Shown: piece after piece, positions 17,964 through 28,792 of the stretch
Layout: every line of letters begins with the position of its first letter
Position numbering within the stretch: position 1 is the first letter of the stretch
From: Aggregatibacter sp. 2125159857
GTDB lineage: Bacteria; Pseudomonadota; Gammaproteobacteria; Enterobacterales; Pasteurellaceae
Assembly: GCF_017798005.1 (NCBI RefSeq)
Contig: NZ_CP072548.1
Coordinates: 186,001 to 250,000 of the forward strand
DNA length: 64,000 nt
Direction: 5' to 3'
Position numbers and translations under genes: made by a program
The notes under the pieces: model-generated
Seen by the model: the letters and a program-made list of their open reading frames with translations, nothing else
Databases searched by the model: none
Told to the model about the DNA's origin: nothing

Positions 17964-20900
17964 CTAAAATTCAAATTGATAGAGGAAGTCAAAGGCCTGA
18001 TTGACGCCTGACACGGATTGTACATAAAGTTGTGGTAACAAGCGATAACGCAATGTCACTTCAGCTAAGCCGTCAAATAGTCCAACGCCGTATTTTACTT
18101 GCAATCGTGGCGTGATGCTGCCGCTTACCACCACTTTTGAACTGTCACCTACACCTTGCGTACCAAGATTCAAGTCATTGATCCCAAATGCTTTTCCGAT
18201 ACCGCCGACCACCTTGCCTGTTTTTGCCAATCCCATGCCTAACAAAGCGGCACCGACAGAACCGCTGGATGTCGAATCACTGCTGTTTTCTAATGAACGA
18301 CCGGTTAAAATATAAGAAAGCGCCTGATCTTGTGGCATGCCCGGCTCAGCGAAAATCGTCACACTTGGTGCGCTAGCGATACCGGTGACTTTCACCCCGG
18401 CGGTCACATGGCTGTCTTCCATGGCTTCAGGATTGCGAATGGCTTCAATGTTTAAAGACGGTTGCGACGGCTGTCCCACGAAACTGATTAATCCTTTGCG
18501 AATCAATAAATCTTGACCAAAAGAGGCATAGCGCCCGTTTTTCAAATTCACTTCGCCATACAATCCCAAATTGCCGCGTTCTTGCTTCACGGAGAGTAAA
18601 CCGTGCAAATTCGTATTCAATCCGTAAGCATTTAAACGGACATCATCACCGATTTTAATTTTAAGATCTGATCGGATTTCCATCCCGCCTCGTGTTTCCG
18701 ATGGGATCGTTTTTGGCAAGTCCTTTGCAGCTTTTCCATCTAAAATAACCTCATCGGCACTCACTTCTACAGCGCTGTCCGGCAAGGACTCAATCGCAAT
18801 TCTCGCCCATGGAATATCCACATTACCGGACAAGGTCAATAATTTCGGTGAGGCGCGGATTTCCACATCCGGGCTGATTTTTAAGCTCGCCATAGACGGA
18901 ATATTCACTTTAAATTGATCCGCTTGTGCGCGTAAATGAGTGCGCCAATCGTTGATATTTTTCCAGTTGGCATCACCGCTAAGATGAAGACGACTCTCTG
19001 CCGTTTGTAGATGACCTTTGAGCGTGGATTGCGTTCCGTTAAAGTGTAATGCCAGTTCACCTTCTTTAATATCAAACGGCAAAGAACGCATTTTGGCGGT
19101 GAGTTTATCTAAATTCACGCGTCCATTTAAGGTTGGCGCATTCAGGTTACCGCCTAATGTCAGATTCGCCTTGAGTTCGCCATCAACCTTTTCATCGCTG
19201 GCTAACAATTGATTGGCAAGACTTAAATTTAAGTTGTGAATATGAAAAGTTCCACCAAGTTTACGTGCGTTAGCAATATCTTGTAAGGTTAAATCGGTGC
19301 TGATTTTGCCTTGATTGTGAATGTTCACTTCCGATTTAAGCGCCAAATTATTATTGGCTAAATTTCCGTTGAGGCTGATTTGCGGAAAATCCAATTTGAG
19401 TGTGCGATTCTCCAACTTTTGCGTCAGGGAAAGATGATTGCCTTTCACTTGCAGTTCCGCCAACATCGGTTTATCACTAAACCAAGCCACGCGCCCCTTG
19501 CCGGAAAGATGACCGGTGAGCATCTCCTGCGTCAAGATTTTATTCACTAACGCGAGGTCAAAACGTTTAATCTCAAACGGCACATCGCCATTCGCCCCTA
19601 CCTTGAACGTCTGTGGAAAGCAAAGATCCGTGTTGCTGTGCATCCAACAATGGGCGGAAATTGTCGTTTCCGCCGTTTTATTATCAAAGGTTATCGCCAC
19701 GTTTTGGTTGGTTTGGATATTACCAAATTCCGATTTAATCATGGCTTGGCTTAACGTGCCTTGCCAACGCTGTAAAGTGCGGTCGAAATTGCCGGTTAAA
19801 TTCAGGTTTGCCGCCACCGGCTTGCCATCAGAAGTCAGGTGCAGCACGTGTTTTTGCTCATCGCCCGAGGCAGCAAGTTTCAGCTGGTTAATACTAATAT
19901 CGTTATAATGAAAACCGTTAAGGTGAATATCCAGTTCGCCTTTTACGCGTTCTTCGCCGTTAATTTGACCTTTTATCATCGCTTGATTTAAATGCATTTG
20001 CTGAAAAGCCACGTGGTTCGCTGTGAGATCCACATCCACCTGCGGACGCATCACATCGCCGTTTAATTTTATGTGACCGGCAACCCCTGCAGATAAATCC
20101 GCCCATAACCCACGCAAATTCGGTGCGTTAATGTTTAAGGTGAAATCCGATTGTTTCCCCATCGAGCCTTGCGCATGGATCTTATTTTCCCCATAAGTCA
20201 ACACCAACTGCGGAATCGTTACCCCCTGTTGGTCGCCAGCCGTTAAACCGCCCTGTAACGCAAGAGAATGTTGTGCCAAGGTGCCTTGAATATCCACTTG
20301 CGGCACCGCCACTTGCCAACCTTTTTGATTAACCTGACCTTGTGAGCTTAACTCGCCCGATAACACCGCAGGAAACGCAGATAAATAACGACCAAGATTC
20401 ATTTTGGCTAACTGCAAATGGCTATCCCATTCCACCCCATCACGCCAATTCACATCGCCTTTCAGTTCGGCTGAACCCTCTAAGGCGTTAAGTTTTAAGT
20501 GGTGTATTTCAATGTTGGATAAATGGCCGACTGCCTGTAAATCAAGACTATTGGCAGGAATGCCCATGCCGTTGACAGCGCCTTTTAACTCAATTTGAGA
20601 GGTCAATATATCGCCGTTAATCGTTAAATTAACGTCTTTTATGCTTAACGGATCATTGCCGTCAAAAGGATATTGACCTCGAGCTACGGCTAATTTGATA
20701 TTTAACGGTGTTTTCGGCGCGGTCAGCTGAGTTTCTGCGCTAAGCTCAGCATCTAATGCACCTTGTGTTTGCAACAAAAGTGCGGTCTGTTTTTTTAGCA
20801 TTCCTGACAGCGTTAAATTCGCTTTCGTTGCCGGCAACAGCACCGTCTCTTTCTGTTTTAAGGTGTTTAAATCGGCGTTGATATTCAGTTGGAGCGGAAA

Positions 20901-21845
20901 ATCTGCTTGCAGCTGGATTTGCCCCTTGGCTTGCACTTCGCCAAGTGAGCTTTTCACCGACAATGTTTGTAATTGCACGTTATCACCGGTGGCATCCGCC
21001 AACAAATCGGCAGCACTGACTTGAATCGCAAATTCACTTTCGCCTTTTGTGTTAATGGCTTGGTATTGCCAGTTTGTGCCGTGAATGCCTTGAATATGCA
21101 TATCAAAAGGCAGTTCGATTTGCTGCCCTAAATCAGCGAGAAGCGGTTGACTAAGCGTTTGTTCTAACGCCGCCCAATCAATCGGGTTATTAGGCGCGGC
21201 TTGTGGCTGTGGCTCATCTTCCGAGGTATCGCCGATTTTATGGATAAAGGCAAAATCCTGAATGGTTGTGGGCGCTAATGTTAAACCGCTTGCATGATTG
21301 AGAGATGCCGCCGTTTGAAAAGTGCCCAATGTTATTTTCTGCTGATCAATGATGAGGCTCAGATCATGAATGGCAACCTGATGAATGTCTATGCCGATAG
21401 GCAGTTGAATACGCTTCATGGGTGCGCTGTCGGTGTCCGGTTTATCTTCCGAAGGTGGCAATAACGCGGTGTCAATTTGAATGGAAGGCTTTTGCAAGCG
21501 AATGTCGTCAATGCAAATATCTGCCCGCCATAAACAACTTAATTGTAGTTGCAAGCGGGCTTCCGCCACTTGCGTATCGACACCGGCTGTTTGGAATCTG
21601 AGGTTTTTTAGCACCAGCCCTTCGCTCAAATTCCCTTCGACCTGTTCAATCGAAAGTTCATCAAGCAAGGCATCTGTCCATTGGATGAGTTTATGCTGTC
21701 CGCCTTGTGTCGCGAGTAGCCCGAGCAGCGTAAAAACAGGCAAAAAAATGACCGCACTTGATACGCATCCAATGCGACACCAAAGGGATTTTTTCTGTTT
21801 TTGGGGTTTAGGCGCTTCAGGCGCTTGTTCCTTGTGTTCTGTCAT
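17964..21845 (-). CDS. tamB: Translocation and assembly module protein TamB
   Basis: TamB is a long inner-membrane-anchored periplasmic protein that bridges the envelope to TamA. It takes part in outer-membrane protein assembly and, as an AsmA-like beta-taco protein, in phospholipid transport. The 1293 residues have one N-terminal membrane anchor (about 24-46). Then comes a very long stretch of amphipathic beta-repeats, and last a conserved C-terminal TamB (DUF490) domain (about 930-1293) with LRYRLLPQLYVQSVSG near the end. Size and order match the family. It follows tamA after 20 bases and precedes ppx by 11. Confidence 0.96.
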   Translation of the reverse strand: MTEHKEQAPEAPKPQKQKKSLWCRIGCVSSAVIFLPVFTLLGLLATQGGQHKLIQWTDALLDELSIEQVEGNLSEGLVLKNLRFQTAGVDTQVAEARLQLQLSCLWRADICIDDIRLQKPSIQIDTALLPPSEDKPDTDSAPMKRIQLPIGIDIHQVAIHDLSLIIDQQKITLGTFQTAASLNHASGLTLAPTTIQDFAFIHKIGDTSEDEPQPQAAPNNPIDWAALEQTLSQPLLADLGQQIELPFDMHIQGIHGTNWQYQAINTKGESEFAIQVSAADLLADATGDNVQLQTLSVKSSLGEVQAKGQIQLQADFPLQLNINADLNTLKQKETVLLPATKANLTLSGMLKKQTALLLQTQGALDAELSAETQLTAPKTPLNIKLAVARGQYPFDGNDPLSIKDVNLTINGDILTSQIELKGAVNGMGIPANSLDLQAVGHLSNIEIHHLKLNALEGSAELKGDVNWRDGVEWDSHLQLAKMNLGRYLSAFPAVLSGELSSQGQVNQKGWQVAVPQVDIQGTLAQHSLALQGGLTAGDQQGVTIPQLVLTYGENKIHAQGSMGKQSDFTLNINAPNLRGLWADLSAGVAGHIKLNGDVMRPQVDVDLTANHVAFQQMHLNQAMIKGQINGEERVKGELDIHLNGFHYNDISINQLKLAASGDEQKHVLHLTSDGKPVAANLNLTGNFDRTLQRWQGTLSQAMIKSEFGNIQTNQNVAITFDNKTAETTISAHCWMHSNTDLCFPQTFKVGANGDVPFEIKRFDLALVNKILTQEMLTGHLSGKGRVAWFSDKPMLAELQVKGNHLSLTQKLENRTLKLDFPQISLNGNLANNNLALKSEVNIHNQGKISTDLTLQDIANARKLGGTFHIHNLNLSLANQLLASDEKVDGELKANLTLGGNLNAPTLNGRVNLDKLTAKMRSLPFDIKEGELALHFNGTQSTLKGHLQTAESRLHLSGDANWKNINDWRTHLRAQADQFKVNIPSMASLKISPDVEIRASPKLLTLSGNVDIPWARIAIESLPDSAVEVSADEVILDGKAAKDLPKTIPSETRGGMEIRSDLKIKIGDDVRLNAYGLNTNLHGLLSVKQERGNLGLYGEVNLKNGRYASFGQDLLIRKGLISFVGQPSQPSLNIEAIRNPEAMEDSHVTAGVKVTGIASAPSVTIFAEPGMPQDQALSYILTGRSLENSSDSTSSGSVGAALLGMGLAKTGKVVGGIGKAFGINDLNLGTQGVGDSSKVVVSGSITPRLQVKYGVGLFDGLAEVTLRYRLLPQLYVQSVSGVNQAFDFLYQFEF

Positions 21846-21865
21846 TATGGTATCCGTTCGACTGT

Positions 21866-23623
21866 TTAGATTTCGGCGCCAAGCCCAATATAAAATTGAA
21901 TATTTTTGCTGTTGTCTTTGTCATGTACCGGTGTAGCAATATCGAATTTAATCGCGCCCACAGGCGATGCCCATCGCACGCCAACGCCGGTGCCATAGCG
22001 TAATTCGTCCGGATCAAACGTATTGGCTGCCAATCCGCTATCCACAAAGGTCGCCAACCACCAATTCGGATAAACCTGATATTGATATTCCAGCGTACCG
22101 GTCAGCAAGCGTGAACCGCCGATAAGTTTGCCGTTGCGATCTTTCGGTGAGATTTTTTTGTATCCGTAACCACGTACACTACGATCGCCACCGGCAAAAA
22201 AACGTAAGGCAGGAGGAAGGCGGTGAATATTGGCAGTATTCAATATGCCCACATCCAAACGGGTCAGAAAACGGTGATTTTGCGCATAGGTGCGAATCCA
22301 CGCGGTAGAGCCTTGAATTTTCCAGAAATTCACATCCGATAGCCACAGTTTACGTCCGAAATCTGTCGTAATGCGTTGCGAATCACCCCAATCAGGAAAA
22401 GCCCCACCGCGTAAACGGGTACGGCTTAAGGAGGCTGTTGGATAGAGTAATAGCGTGCTGTCGGAAATATCCGCTTGGGTAAAGGAATCATGGCGCATCC
22501 GCAAACCGAGCGAATATTGCCAGCCGGTCGGGTGATTCCAATAACGCAAGGCGGCAACCGTCGTGGCGGTGGTTTGAGTGTCGTTTTTATTTTCACGCTC
22601 AAAACCTGCCGAATATTCATAGTAATAATTCAGCGGATTTTTTAACAATGGCTGTTTATAGGTTAATTCAAGGGTTTGTTTCGGAGAAGAAAGATACAGA
22701 TTGCTGCGAATACTGTGCCCGCGATCATTAATCCAAGGTTTGGTCCAACTCCATTGTAAACGAGGTCCAACATCGGTGGAATAGCCTATCCCGACGCTCA
22801 TAATGTTTTTCTTACGCGGGTAAAGTAGCACATCTAAATCCACCGTTTTTGTCTTCTCTTTGAGGTGCGGTTGCAATAACACGGAGCTAAACCAACTGGT
22901 GGAAGAATAGTTATTATTCAGCGTGGAAAGATCACTCAATAAATAGTCTTCGCCAGACTTAACATTGAGCATATTGCGTAAAAATTCTTCACGAATTTGG
23001 GCGTGCAGAAAGTTAATTTTTCCATAGCGGTAACGTTTTTGGCTATTAAAGGCGAGTTTCCACCATGCCTCATGGGTGGATTTCATGACTTCCAAACGGG
23101 AAGTCTCAAATGCTGCATCAAAATAACCACGGGTGAGCGCCAGTTGTTGTAGTTGGCTTTTATAGTCCTCATACACTTCATGATTCAACACCGTGCCAAT
23201 TTTCGGCAGTTGCGTCTTTAGCTTGAGAAAAAACGGATCCTGCTCGGCATCACCGCGAATCATGACCTCCGTTCCGGCAAGTTTCACCGGCGCTCCCGGC
23301 GATACGTGCGCAATGAGCAAAGGGGTTTTGCCTTCACGGGGTTTCAGTTTAAACTGAATCGTCGAATCATAATAACCTAAGGCGCGCAATCCCTTATCAA
23401 TCGCAGCGCTGACCACATCCTGATAGCGTGCAATATCCGTTGTATCATATTTCTCAACAGCATTGAGGTGAAGTCGAATATTTTCATCCAAGGCATGATT
23501 TTTAACGCCTTCAATGCGTAATTCCACCGGATTTTCCGCCCAAGCAACGGTAGATCCAAACAAGCCGAAAGAAAGAAGCGCACACAGGCGCCATGTCGTG
23601 ATATTGCTACTCAGTTGCTTCAT
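21866..23623 (-). CDS. tamA: Outer-membrane assembly factor TamA (Omp85 family)
   Basis: TamA is an Omp85 outer-membrane barrel that works with TamB in inserting a subset of autotransporters and other proteins. I place the start at the ATG at 23623 (585 residues). It is preceded by GGGGTAAGT and gives a clean signal peptide (about 1-29, cut after AWA); the open frame extends upstream but has no such signals. Three POTRA domains fill about residues 32-270. The 16-strand barrel follows, with the [20 protein letters not shown] motif of loop 6 (VRGY/F core). It is followed by tamB with a 20-base gap. Confidence 0.96.
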   Translation of the reverse strand: MKQLSSNITTWRLCALLSFGLFGSTVAWAENPVELRIEGVKNHALDENIRLHLNAVEKYDTTDIARYQDVVSAAIDKGLRALGYYDSTIQFKLKPREGKTPLLIAHVSPGAPVKLAGTEVMIRGDAEQDPFFLKLKTQLPKIGTVLNHEVYEDYKSQLQQLALTRGYFDAAFETSRLEVMKSTHEAWWKLAFNSQKRYRYGKINFLHAQIREEFLRNMLNVKSGEDYLLSDLSTLNNNYSSTSWFSSVLLQPHLKEKTKTVDLDVLLYPRKKNIMSVGIGYSTDVGPRLQWSWTKPWINDRGHSIRSNLYLSSPKQTLELTYKQPLLKNPLNYYYEYSAGFERENKNDTQTTATTVAALRYWNHPTGWQYSLGLRMRHDSFTQADISDSTLLLYPTASLSRTRLRGGAFPDWGDSQRITTDFGRKLWLSDVNFWKIQGSTAWIRTYAQNHRFLTRLDVGILNTANIHRLPPALRFFAGGDRSVRGYGYKKISPKDRNGKLIGGSRLLTGTLEYQYQVYPNWWLATFVDSGLAANTFDPDELRYGTGVGVRWASPVGAIKFDIATPVHDKDNSKNIQFYIGLGAEI

Positions 23624-23781
23624 ACTTACCCCAAAATTAAAGGCTTGTAGTGTACCGTTTAGACCATAGCCCTGCAATGTAAAGTGCGGTGAATTTTTAA
23701 AAAATTTCCGGAACTCGGTAACAGTGAAAAAAACAGAAAAAAATAGCCGGAAGAAACCGGCTATTGCAGAAAGGAAAAACA

Positions 23782-24411
23782 TTATCCGTTTTGATGTTTA
23801 AAATATAACACCGTGGCAGCAACGCGCGAATGCACGTTCAATTTACGCAACAAATTGCGGATATGTACTTTAACGGTTTCTTCCGAAATAAATAATTGTC
23901 CGGCAATTTGTTTGTTGGAAAGTCCGGTGGCAATTAAACGCAACACATCCATTTCACGATCCGTTAAAGAATAAATCGGCTCTTGAGAAGATTGGCGTTC
24001 AATCAGTAAATCTTTAATGGAATCACTTAAAATCACTTCCCCTTGCGCAATGCGTTTAAGCTGAGAAAGCAGGGTATCCGGCTCGGTGTCTTTGAGTAAA
24101 TAGCCATCCGCACCGGCATCAATTAAGGTGAAAATATCACTTCTCGCATCAGATACGGTTAAGATCACAATACGGGCATCCACGCCTTCCGATCTTAACG
24201 CTTTTAGCGTATCCAAACCGGACAACCCTTTCATATTCAGATCTAAAATGATGAGATCCGGTGACGTTTGTAATGCCAAGCTAATGCCTTCGCTGCCGTT
24301 CCCTGCACCACCGACGACTTCAAAACCCTCTTCCAATTCAACAAGTTGTTTGATGCCTCGACGCATTAACGGATGATCGTCAATAATTAATACTTTTAAT
24401 TTATCAGTCAT
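23782..24411 (-). CDS. narP: Nitrate/nitrite response regulator NarP
   Basis: NarP is phosphorylated by a nitrate sensor kinase and controls anaerobic respiratory genes. The 209 residues comprise a receiver domain (about 1-125; acidic pair at D11-D12, phospho-acceptor D57 in [16 protein letters not shown], then LLKDTE with the conserved Lys). A LuxR/FixJ-type helix-turn-helix follows (about 148-200; [20 protein letters not shown], then [15 protein letters not shown]). No narX/narQ kinase is adjacent; NarP with a distant NarQ is the known Haemophilus arrangement. It starts 9 bases after the cyaA stop, which suggests co-transcription with adenylate cyclase. Confidence 0.92.
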   Translation of the reverse strand: MTDKLKVLIIDDHPLMRRGIKQLVELEEGFEVVGGAGNGSEGISLALQTSPDLIILDLNMKGLSGLDTLKALRSEGVDARIVILTVSDARSDIFTLIDAGADGYLLKDTEPDTLLSQLKRIAQGEVILSDSIKDLLIERQSSQEPIYSLTDREMDVLRLIATGLSNKQIAGQLFISEETVKVHIRNLLRKLNVHSRVAATVLYFKHQNG

Positions 24412-24420
24412 GTGACCCCC

Positions 24421-26922
24421 TTAAGATAAGGCTAGGCGACTATGAAACGGCACAATAGTCATCCCGTCTTTTGTCGTTAATAGCTGGTAAAATTGTGGAT
24501 AATTGAAATCACGTTGCACGATTTTATACGGATTGTTATTTTCATCCAACCCTGACGCTTGATAAATTCGGTTAATTTCGTGAATTTTTTTCTCTTTTGT
24601 GCCATCACAGTTACGATAAATCTCAATGCGATTGAGCTCATCTAAGATGTACACATTGAAACTCCCGTTCGGATTATCTTCAAAAAAGAATTGCAAGAAC
24701 CCTTCACTGGCAAAGGCGTCAATTTCACGTGGGTATTTATGATGTTTCACCACGGCAGGATAAGTCGGATTGACTTTGTAGCTAAGAGCGGTGTCAATTT
24801 GACTGGTTTTAGTGAGTTTCGCATTATGAATTTCTTGCAAACTAATGCCGCGCTCTTCAAAGAAAAACTGCCAGTTTTTCCCTGCCACGCGCAATAAATT
24901 ATTTTTCGGTGGTTGGGATGCACCGACTTGAATGCTAATGCATTTATTAATCAGAGTCGTCACAATGCGGCGTAAGGCGCGGCGATAATACCGACTGTAA
25001 CAAAACACCTGCACCGACTTGGGCAACGGCGCACCGCGATAAATTTTGTTGGAAAGCACTTTTAACGCCAACAAAATAGCATTCGGCCCTTCAAAATGCA
25101 ACGTCCGCACTTCGTTCCAAACGTTGCGATACGTGAGATCAATGCTGCCGACTAAACTTTCTTCGTTCGCGCCGAAACTAAATAAGTCGCTCGATTGAAT
25201 ACTTGACTTGATGTCGGTTAAATGTGCGGTCGGATCTTGGGTCAAATTAATAATGACCGCAAGACTACGAATCTCACAAGGGTGGCTCAGGTCGGAATTG
25301 CTGGCAGAGGCGTTGTCGATAGGAAATGTCAATCGCAAATCCGTCACAAACTGGCGCAACGTGTTAAGCTCGACATTTTTACTGGCAACAAAGAGCTCGG
25401 TATTTGCCGTAAGCAAACGATTGAAATACGCCCACGCCACTAATTTATTCAGGCTTTGGCTATATTCTGTATAACGCGGACGACAAAAACCGTGAATGTC
25501 CGGCGTCTGGTTAATCATATACCAACCATCCTTAAACTGACGGTTATTACGCACTTCAATAAACGTTAGATAGCGTTCCGATAAATCCACAGCAAACTGT
25601 GGATTCAGCAAGGTCACTTTGCCCGGCAATTCTTCAAACGTCGTGTAAAGTTTACGGGTTAATATGCTCATATCTTGCGGCATAATGCTGACATTGACCT
25701 GATGTTTGCGGGCAAACTTCACTAAGTTACGATAACTCAACATTAAAAACTTAATCAGGTCATTATGCATTTTTTCGGCTTGCTTAATTTTCCATTGTTG
25801 GCGCTGGTTTAATAATTCCACTTGCCCACAATGCCAGCCCCATTGTTGCGTCAGCTTAAGTAACGCATCCAATCGCCAGTTACTTTTATTTACCTCTGCT
25901 TCGTTCTCATGCACTTTGATATAAAAGCAACAACGTACAAAATCCAGCCGTTTATATTCTTTTCGTTCGGTCAAATAAGCAGTTACCCGTTGCAGCATCG
26001 CCAAATAAGGATCAAATTGATGAGCAACGTTCAATTCACCGGTTAATAAGGCGTGTTTAAATTCACGAGAAATCAAATACGTGTTTGGATAACGCCAAGA
26101 ATAGGTTTCTAACAACAAAATTTTCAGCAACGATTTATAAGGGTAATCAATCCCTTTATACAGCTGCCATAAGGTCGCACCAAAATACTCATTGGCGGAC
26201 AAGGTGCCTAACCCCCCGAAATCCACCCAATCATTTAAATCCAATTGCTGCGTTTGCGTTAAGCGTTCGATTTCTGCCTCGTAATCCGCTTCATTTTCAA
26301 TCAGCAAATGCAGCCACAATAACGGTTTTCCGGCAAGGCGTATGGCTGAACGGTAAAATTCATCCAGCAACAACATATATTGTGCCGAACCGCAATTCTC
26401 GGCAGTCATTGGCTCAACATAACGAAAACACCGAAACCGTCTTTGATCCATTAAATAGAAATTCATTTCTACGTGAACACGCTTTGCCCATTGTTGAATA
26501 CGCTCGACTTTTTGCTGTAAAAGTTCACGTGCTGATGGACTCAAATCTTCTCGATGACACAGCCAAATATCTAAATCAGATTGTGGCGTTTGGGCAATAG
26601 AGGCGATGCTGCCCATCACATAGACGCCAAGAATGGCTTCCGATTCAAAAGTGCGGTGTTTTTTGAGGAAGTTTTTCACGCTTTCATCTGTCAGCGTATG
26701 CGCAAGATATTCCTGTTGGAATGGCGTTGGGGAAAAATGGGCAATGCCGGTGGGCGCATCGGGAACATAGCCCGGCAAATCGGCATGATTGAAATGAAGC
26801 AATAACGGGATAAGTTTGAAAACCTGTTGAAAGGATTCAGGCGTGTCGGATAAAGCCCGCTGGATACGCAACCTATCTAAATCGTCCACACGTTGTTTAG
26901 CTTTATCGAGATCAAACTTCAA
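24421..26922 (-). CDS. cyaA: Class I adenylate cyclase
   Basis: CyaA makes cAMP for CRP. In Pasteurellaceae cAMP-CRP also drives natural competence, for which this window carries the uptake signals. The 833 residues fit enterobacterial CyaA. The catalytic nucleotidyltransferase site is visible near residues 104-120 (MGSIASIAQTPQSDLDIWL), with the Gly-Ser and the two metal-binding Asp. The C-terminal regulatory half is conserved, ending near FYQLLTTKDGMTIVPFHS. The start follows AGGATATTAC. It is divergent from hemC, the same pairing as in E. coli, and leads narP on the minus strand. Confidence 0.97.
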   Translation of the reverse strand: MKFDLDKAKQRVDDLDRLRIQRALSDTPESFQQVFKLIPLLLHFNHADLPGYVPDAPTGIAHFSPTPFQQEYLAHTLTDESVKNFLKKHRTFESEAILGVYVMGSIASIAQTPQSDLDIWLCHREDLSPSARELLQQKVERIQQWAKRVHVEMNFYLMDQRRFRCFRYVEPMTAENCGSAQYMLLLDEFYRSAIRLAGKPLLWLHLLIENEADYEAEIERLTQTQQLDLNDWVDFGGLGTLSANEYFGATLWQLYKGIDYPYKSLLKILLLETYSWRYPNTYLISREFKHALLTGELNVAHQFDPYLAMLQRVTAYLTERKEYKRLDFVRCCFYIKVHENEAEVNKSNWRLDALLKLTQQWGWHCGQVELLNQRQQWKIKQAEKMHNDLIKFLMLSYRNLVKFARKHQVNVSIMPQDMSILTRKLYTTFEELPGKVTLLNPQFAVDLSERYLTFIEVRNNRQFKDGWYMINQTPDIHGFCRPRYTEYSQSLNKLVAWAYFNRLLTANTELFVASKNVELNTLRQFVTDLRLTFPIDNASASNSDLSHPCEIRSLAVIINLTQDPTAHLTDIKSSIQSSDLFSFGANEESLVGSIDLTYRNVWNEVRTLHFEGPNAILLALKVLSNKIYRGAPLPKSVQVFCYSRYYRRALRRIVTTLINKCISIQVGASQPPKNNLLRVAGKNWQFFFEERGISLQEIHNAKLTKTSQIDTALSYKVNPTYPAVVKHHKYPREIDAFASEGFLQFFFEDNPNGSFNVYILDELNRIEIYRNCDGTKEKKIHEINRIYQASGLDENNNPYKIVQRDFNYPQFYQLLTTKDGMTIVPFHSRLALS

Positions 26923-27074
26923 GTAATATCCTGTTTTTTACGACGGTCATGCTTCGCTGGTGGCTACTCTATCACCAGTATTGACGGAAAGCAAAAAAAT
27001 TAAATGAACACTGACTTTTGAAGTTAACAGTGATAGGATAATCCCTCATTAGACCTGATCAATATGTTGTTATT

Positions 27075-28001
27075 ATGCTTGAAAAAACCTTAAAAATTGC
27101 GACTCGCCAAAGCCCGTTGGCGTTATGGCAGGCAAATTATGTGAAAGACCGTCTGCAACAGTTATATCCCGATTTAACCATTGAATTAGTGCCAATGGTA
27201 ACTAAAGGCGATGTGATTTTAGATTCACCACTGGCGAAAATCGGTGGCAAAGGCTTGTTTGTTAAAGAATTAGAAAATGCCTTGTTGAATAAAGAGGCGG
27301 ATATTGCCGTGCATTCCATGAAAGATGTGCCGATGCAATTTCCCGAAGGCTTGGGATTAGCCGTGATTTGCCAACGCGAAGATCCGCGTGATGCCTTTGT
27401 GTCTCATTCTTACCGCACTTTTGCAGAGTTGCCGCAAGGTGCGGTGGTCGGGACATCAAGTTTACGTCGCCAATGCCAATTAAAAGCCCTGCGCCCTGAT
27501 TTAGATATTCTCTCCTTGCGTGGCAATGTAGGAACACGTTTAAGCAAATTAGATAACGGCGATTATGATGCCATTATTTTAGCTTCTGCCGGCCTCATTC
27601 GTTTGGGCTTAGCAGATCGTATCGCATCTTTTATTGACGTTGAACAATCCTTACCGGCGGCCGGACAAGGTGCTGTCGGCATTGAATGCCGTACCGATGA
27701 TATACAAGTGCAGGCCTTATTAGCACCGTTAGCGGATGCGGAAACCACGTATTGTGTACGGGCAGAGCGCGCCATGAATAATCATTTACAAGGCGGTTGC
27801 CAAGTGCCGATTGGCGGTTATGCCGTATTACAACAAGGGCAGTTGTATTTAAGAGCCTTAGTGGGCGACATTGACGGCAGTCGCATTATTCGCGCGGAAG
27901 GTAAAAGTGCGGTGGAAAATGCCGAAGTTTTAGGCGTACAAATTGCCGAACAGCTTTTAGCGCAAGGCGCTGACAAAATTTTGCAAGCAATTTATTCATA
28001 A
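27075..28001 (+). CDS. hemC: Porphobilinogen deaminase (hydroxymethylbilane synthase)
   Basis: HemC joins four porphobilinogen units into hydroxymethylbilane using a dipyrromethane cofactor. The 308 residues show [14 protein letters not shown] (about 7-20), the substrate-binding [13 protein letters not shown] (about 129-141) and the cofactor cysteine C242 in [12 protein letters not shown]. It heads hemC-hemD-hemX-hemY. The presence of this operon, and not just haem uptake, indicates that the organism can make haem at these steps, unlike haem-dependent H. influenzae. Confidence 0.97.
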   Translation: MLEKTLKIATRQSPLALWQANYVKDRLQQLYPDLTIELVPMVTKGDVILDSPLAKIGGKGLFVKELENALLNKEADIAVHSMKDVPMQFPEGLGLAVICQREDPRDAFVSHSYRTFAELPQGAVVGTSSLRRQCQLKALRPDLDILSLRGNVGTRLSKLDNGDYDAIILASAGLIRLGLADRIASFIDVEQSLPAAGQGAVGIECRTDDIQVQALLAPLADAETTYCVRAERAMNNHLQGGCQVPIGGYAVLQQGQLYLRALVGDIDGSRIIRAEGKSAVENAEVLGVQIAEQLLAQGADKILQAIYS

Positions 28002-28015
28002 ATCGTGGGGGCACA

Positions 28016-28762
28016 ATGGCTGTTTTGGTAACTCGCCCTGATGAACGTGGGCAACAACTCGTGGAGATGCTGGCAAAAGCCGGAATCGTCGCCATTCATT
28101 TGCCTTTATTTACCATTGAAGCCGGTGCAGAACTCAATGAGTTACCGAATAAATTTGCCAAATTAAAAGCGGATGATTATGTCTTTATCGTCTCCAAAAG
28201 TGCGGTAGATTTTGCCGACAAAGCCTTAAAAGATACCGGTTTTGCATGGCGCGATGATTTGCACTATTTCACCGTAGGGCAAGGCACCGCACAGTATTTT
28301 GCCGCCACAACCGCTACGGCTGTGCATTATCCGACAAGCCAAGAAAACAGCGAAGGCGTATTACAACTTCCTGCAATGCAAAATTTACAAGGTAAAACCG
28401 TTTTGATTTTGCGCGGTAATGGCGGACGCGAACTCCTCTCAGAACAAGTGCAACAACGCGGTGCTAACGTTGAGATTGTTGAATGTTACCGAAGAGAACC
28501 GCTTGTTTATAATAATGTGGAGCAAACCAGTCTGTGTAAGCGTGCCGGTATTCAAACCATTGTGGCGACCAGCGGGGAAATTCTGACGCAACTGCTGGAT
28601 TTTGTCCCACGAAATGAACATAATTGGCTAAAAAGTTGTCAACTCATTACCGTCAGTGAGCGAATTTCCCATTTGGCGCAGGCATTGGGCTGGCAGAATG
28701 TGATTGTTTCACCTCGTGCGGATAATCAAACATTATTACAAACCTTATTACAATGTCGTTAA
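28016..28762 (+). CDS. hemD: Uroporphyrinogen-III synthase
   Basis: HemD closes hydroxymethylbilane into uroporphyrinogen III while inverting ring D. The family is poorly conserved. This 248-residue protein has the normal length, begins MAVLVTRPDERGQQLVEML, and has VFIVSKSAVDFA (about 58-69) and VATSGEILTQLLDF (about 183-196), which correspond to the two Ser/Thr-bearing loops facing the cleft. It starts 14 bases after hemC with GTGGGGGCAC before the ATG. Confidence 0.94.
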   Translation: MAVLVTRPDERGQQLVEMLAKAGIVAIHLPLFTIEAGAELNELPNKFAKLKADDYVFIVSKSAVDFADKALKDTGFAWRDDLHYFTVGQGTAQYFAATTATAVHYPTSQENSEGVLQLPAMQNLQGKTVLILRGNGGRELLSEQVQQRGANVEIVECYRREPLVYNNVEQTSLCKRAGIQTIVATSGEILTQLLDFVPRNEHNWLKSCQLITVSERISHLAQALGWQNVIVSPRADNQTLLQTLLQCR

Positions 28763-28792
28763 CGCAACATGTCTCTTTTATAGGTAATCAAT

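Noticed and set aside
23624-23782. N-terminal extension of TamA by 53 codons
   Set aside because: The extension lacks a ribosome site and would bury the signal peptide inside the protein; the ATG at 23623 has a GGGGTAAG site and gives a normal signal sequence.
26923-27074. CRP site in the cyaA-hemC intergenic region, as in E. coli
   Set aside because: No TGTGA-N6-TCACA match was found; the CACTG...CAGTG inverted repeat present does not fit CRP well enough to claim.
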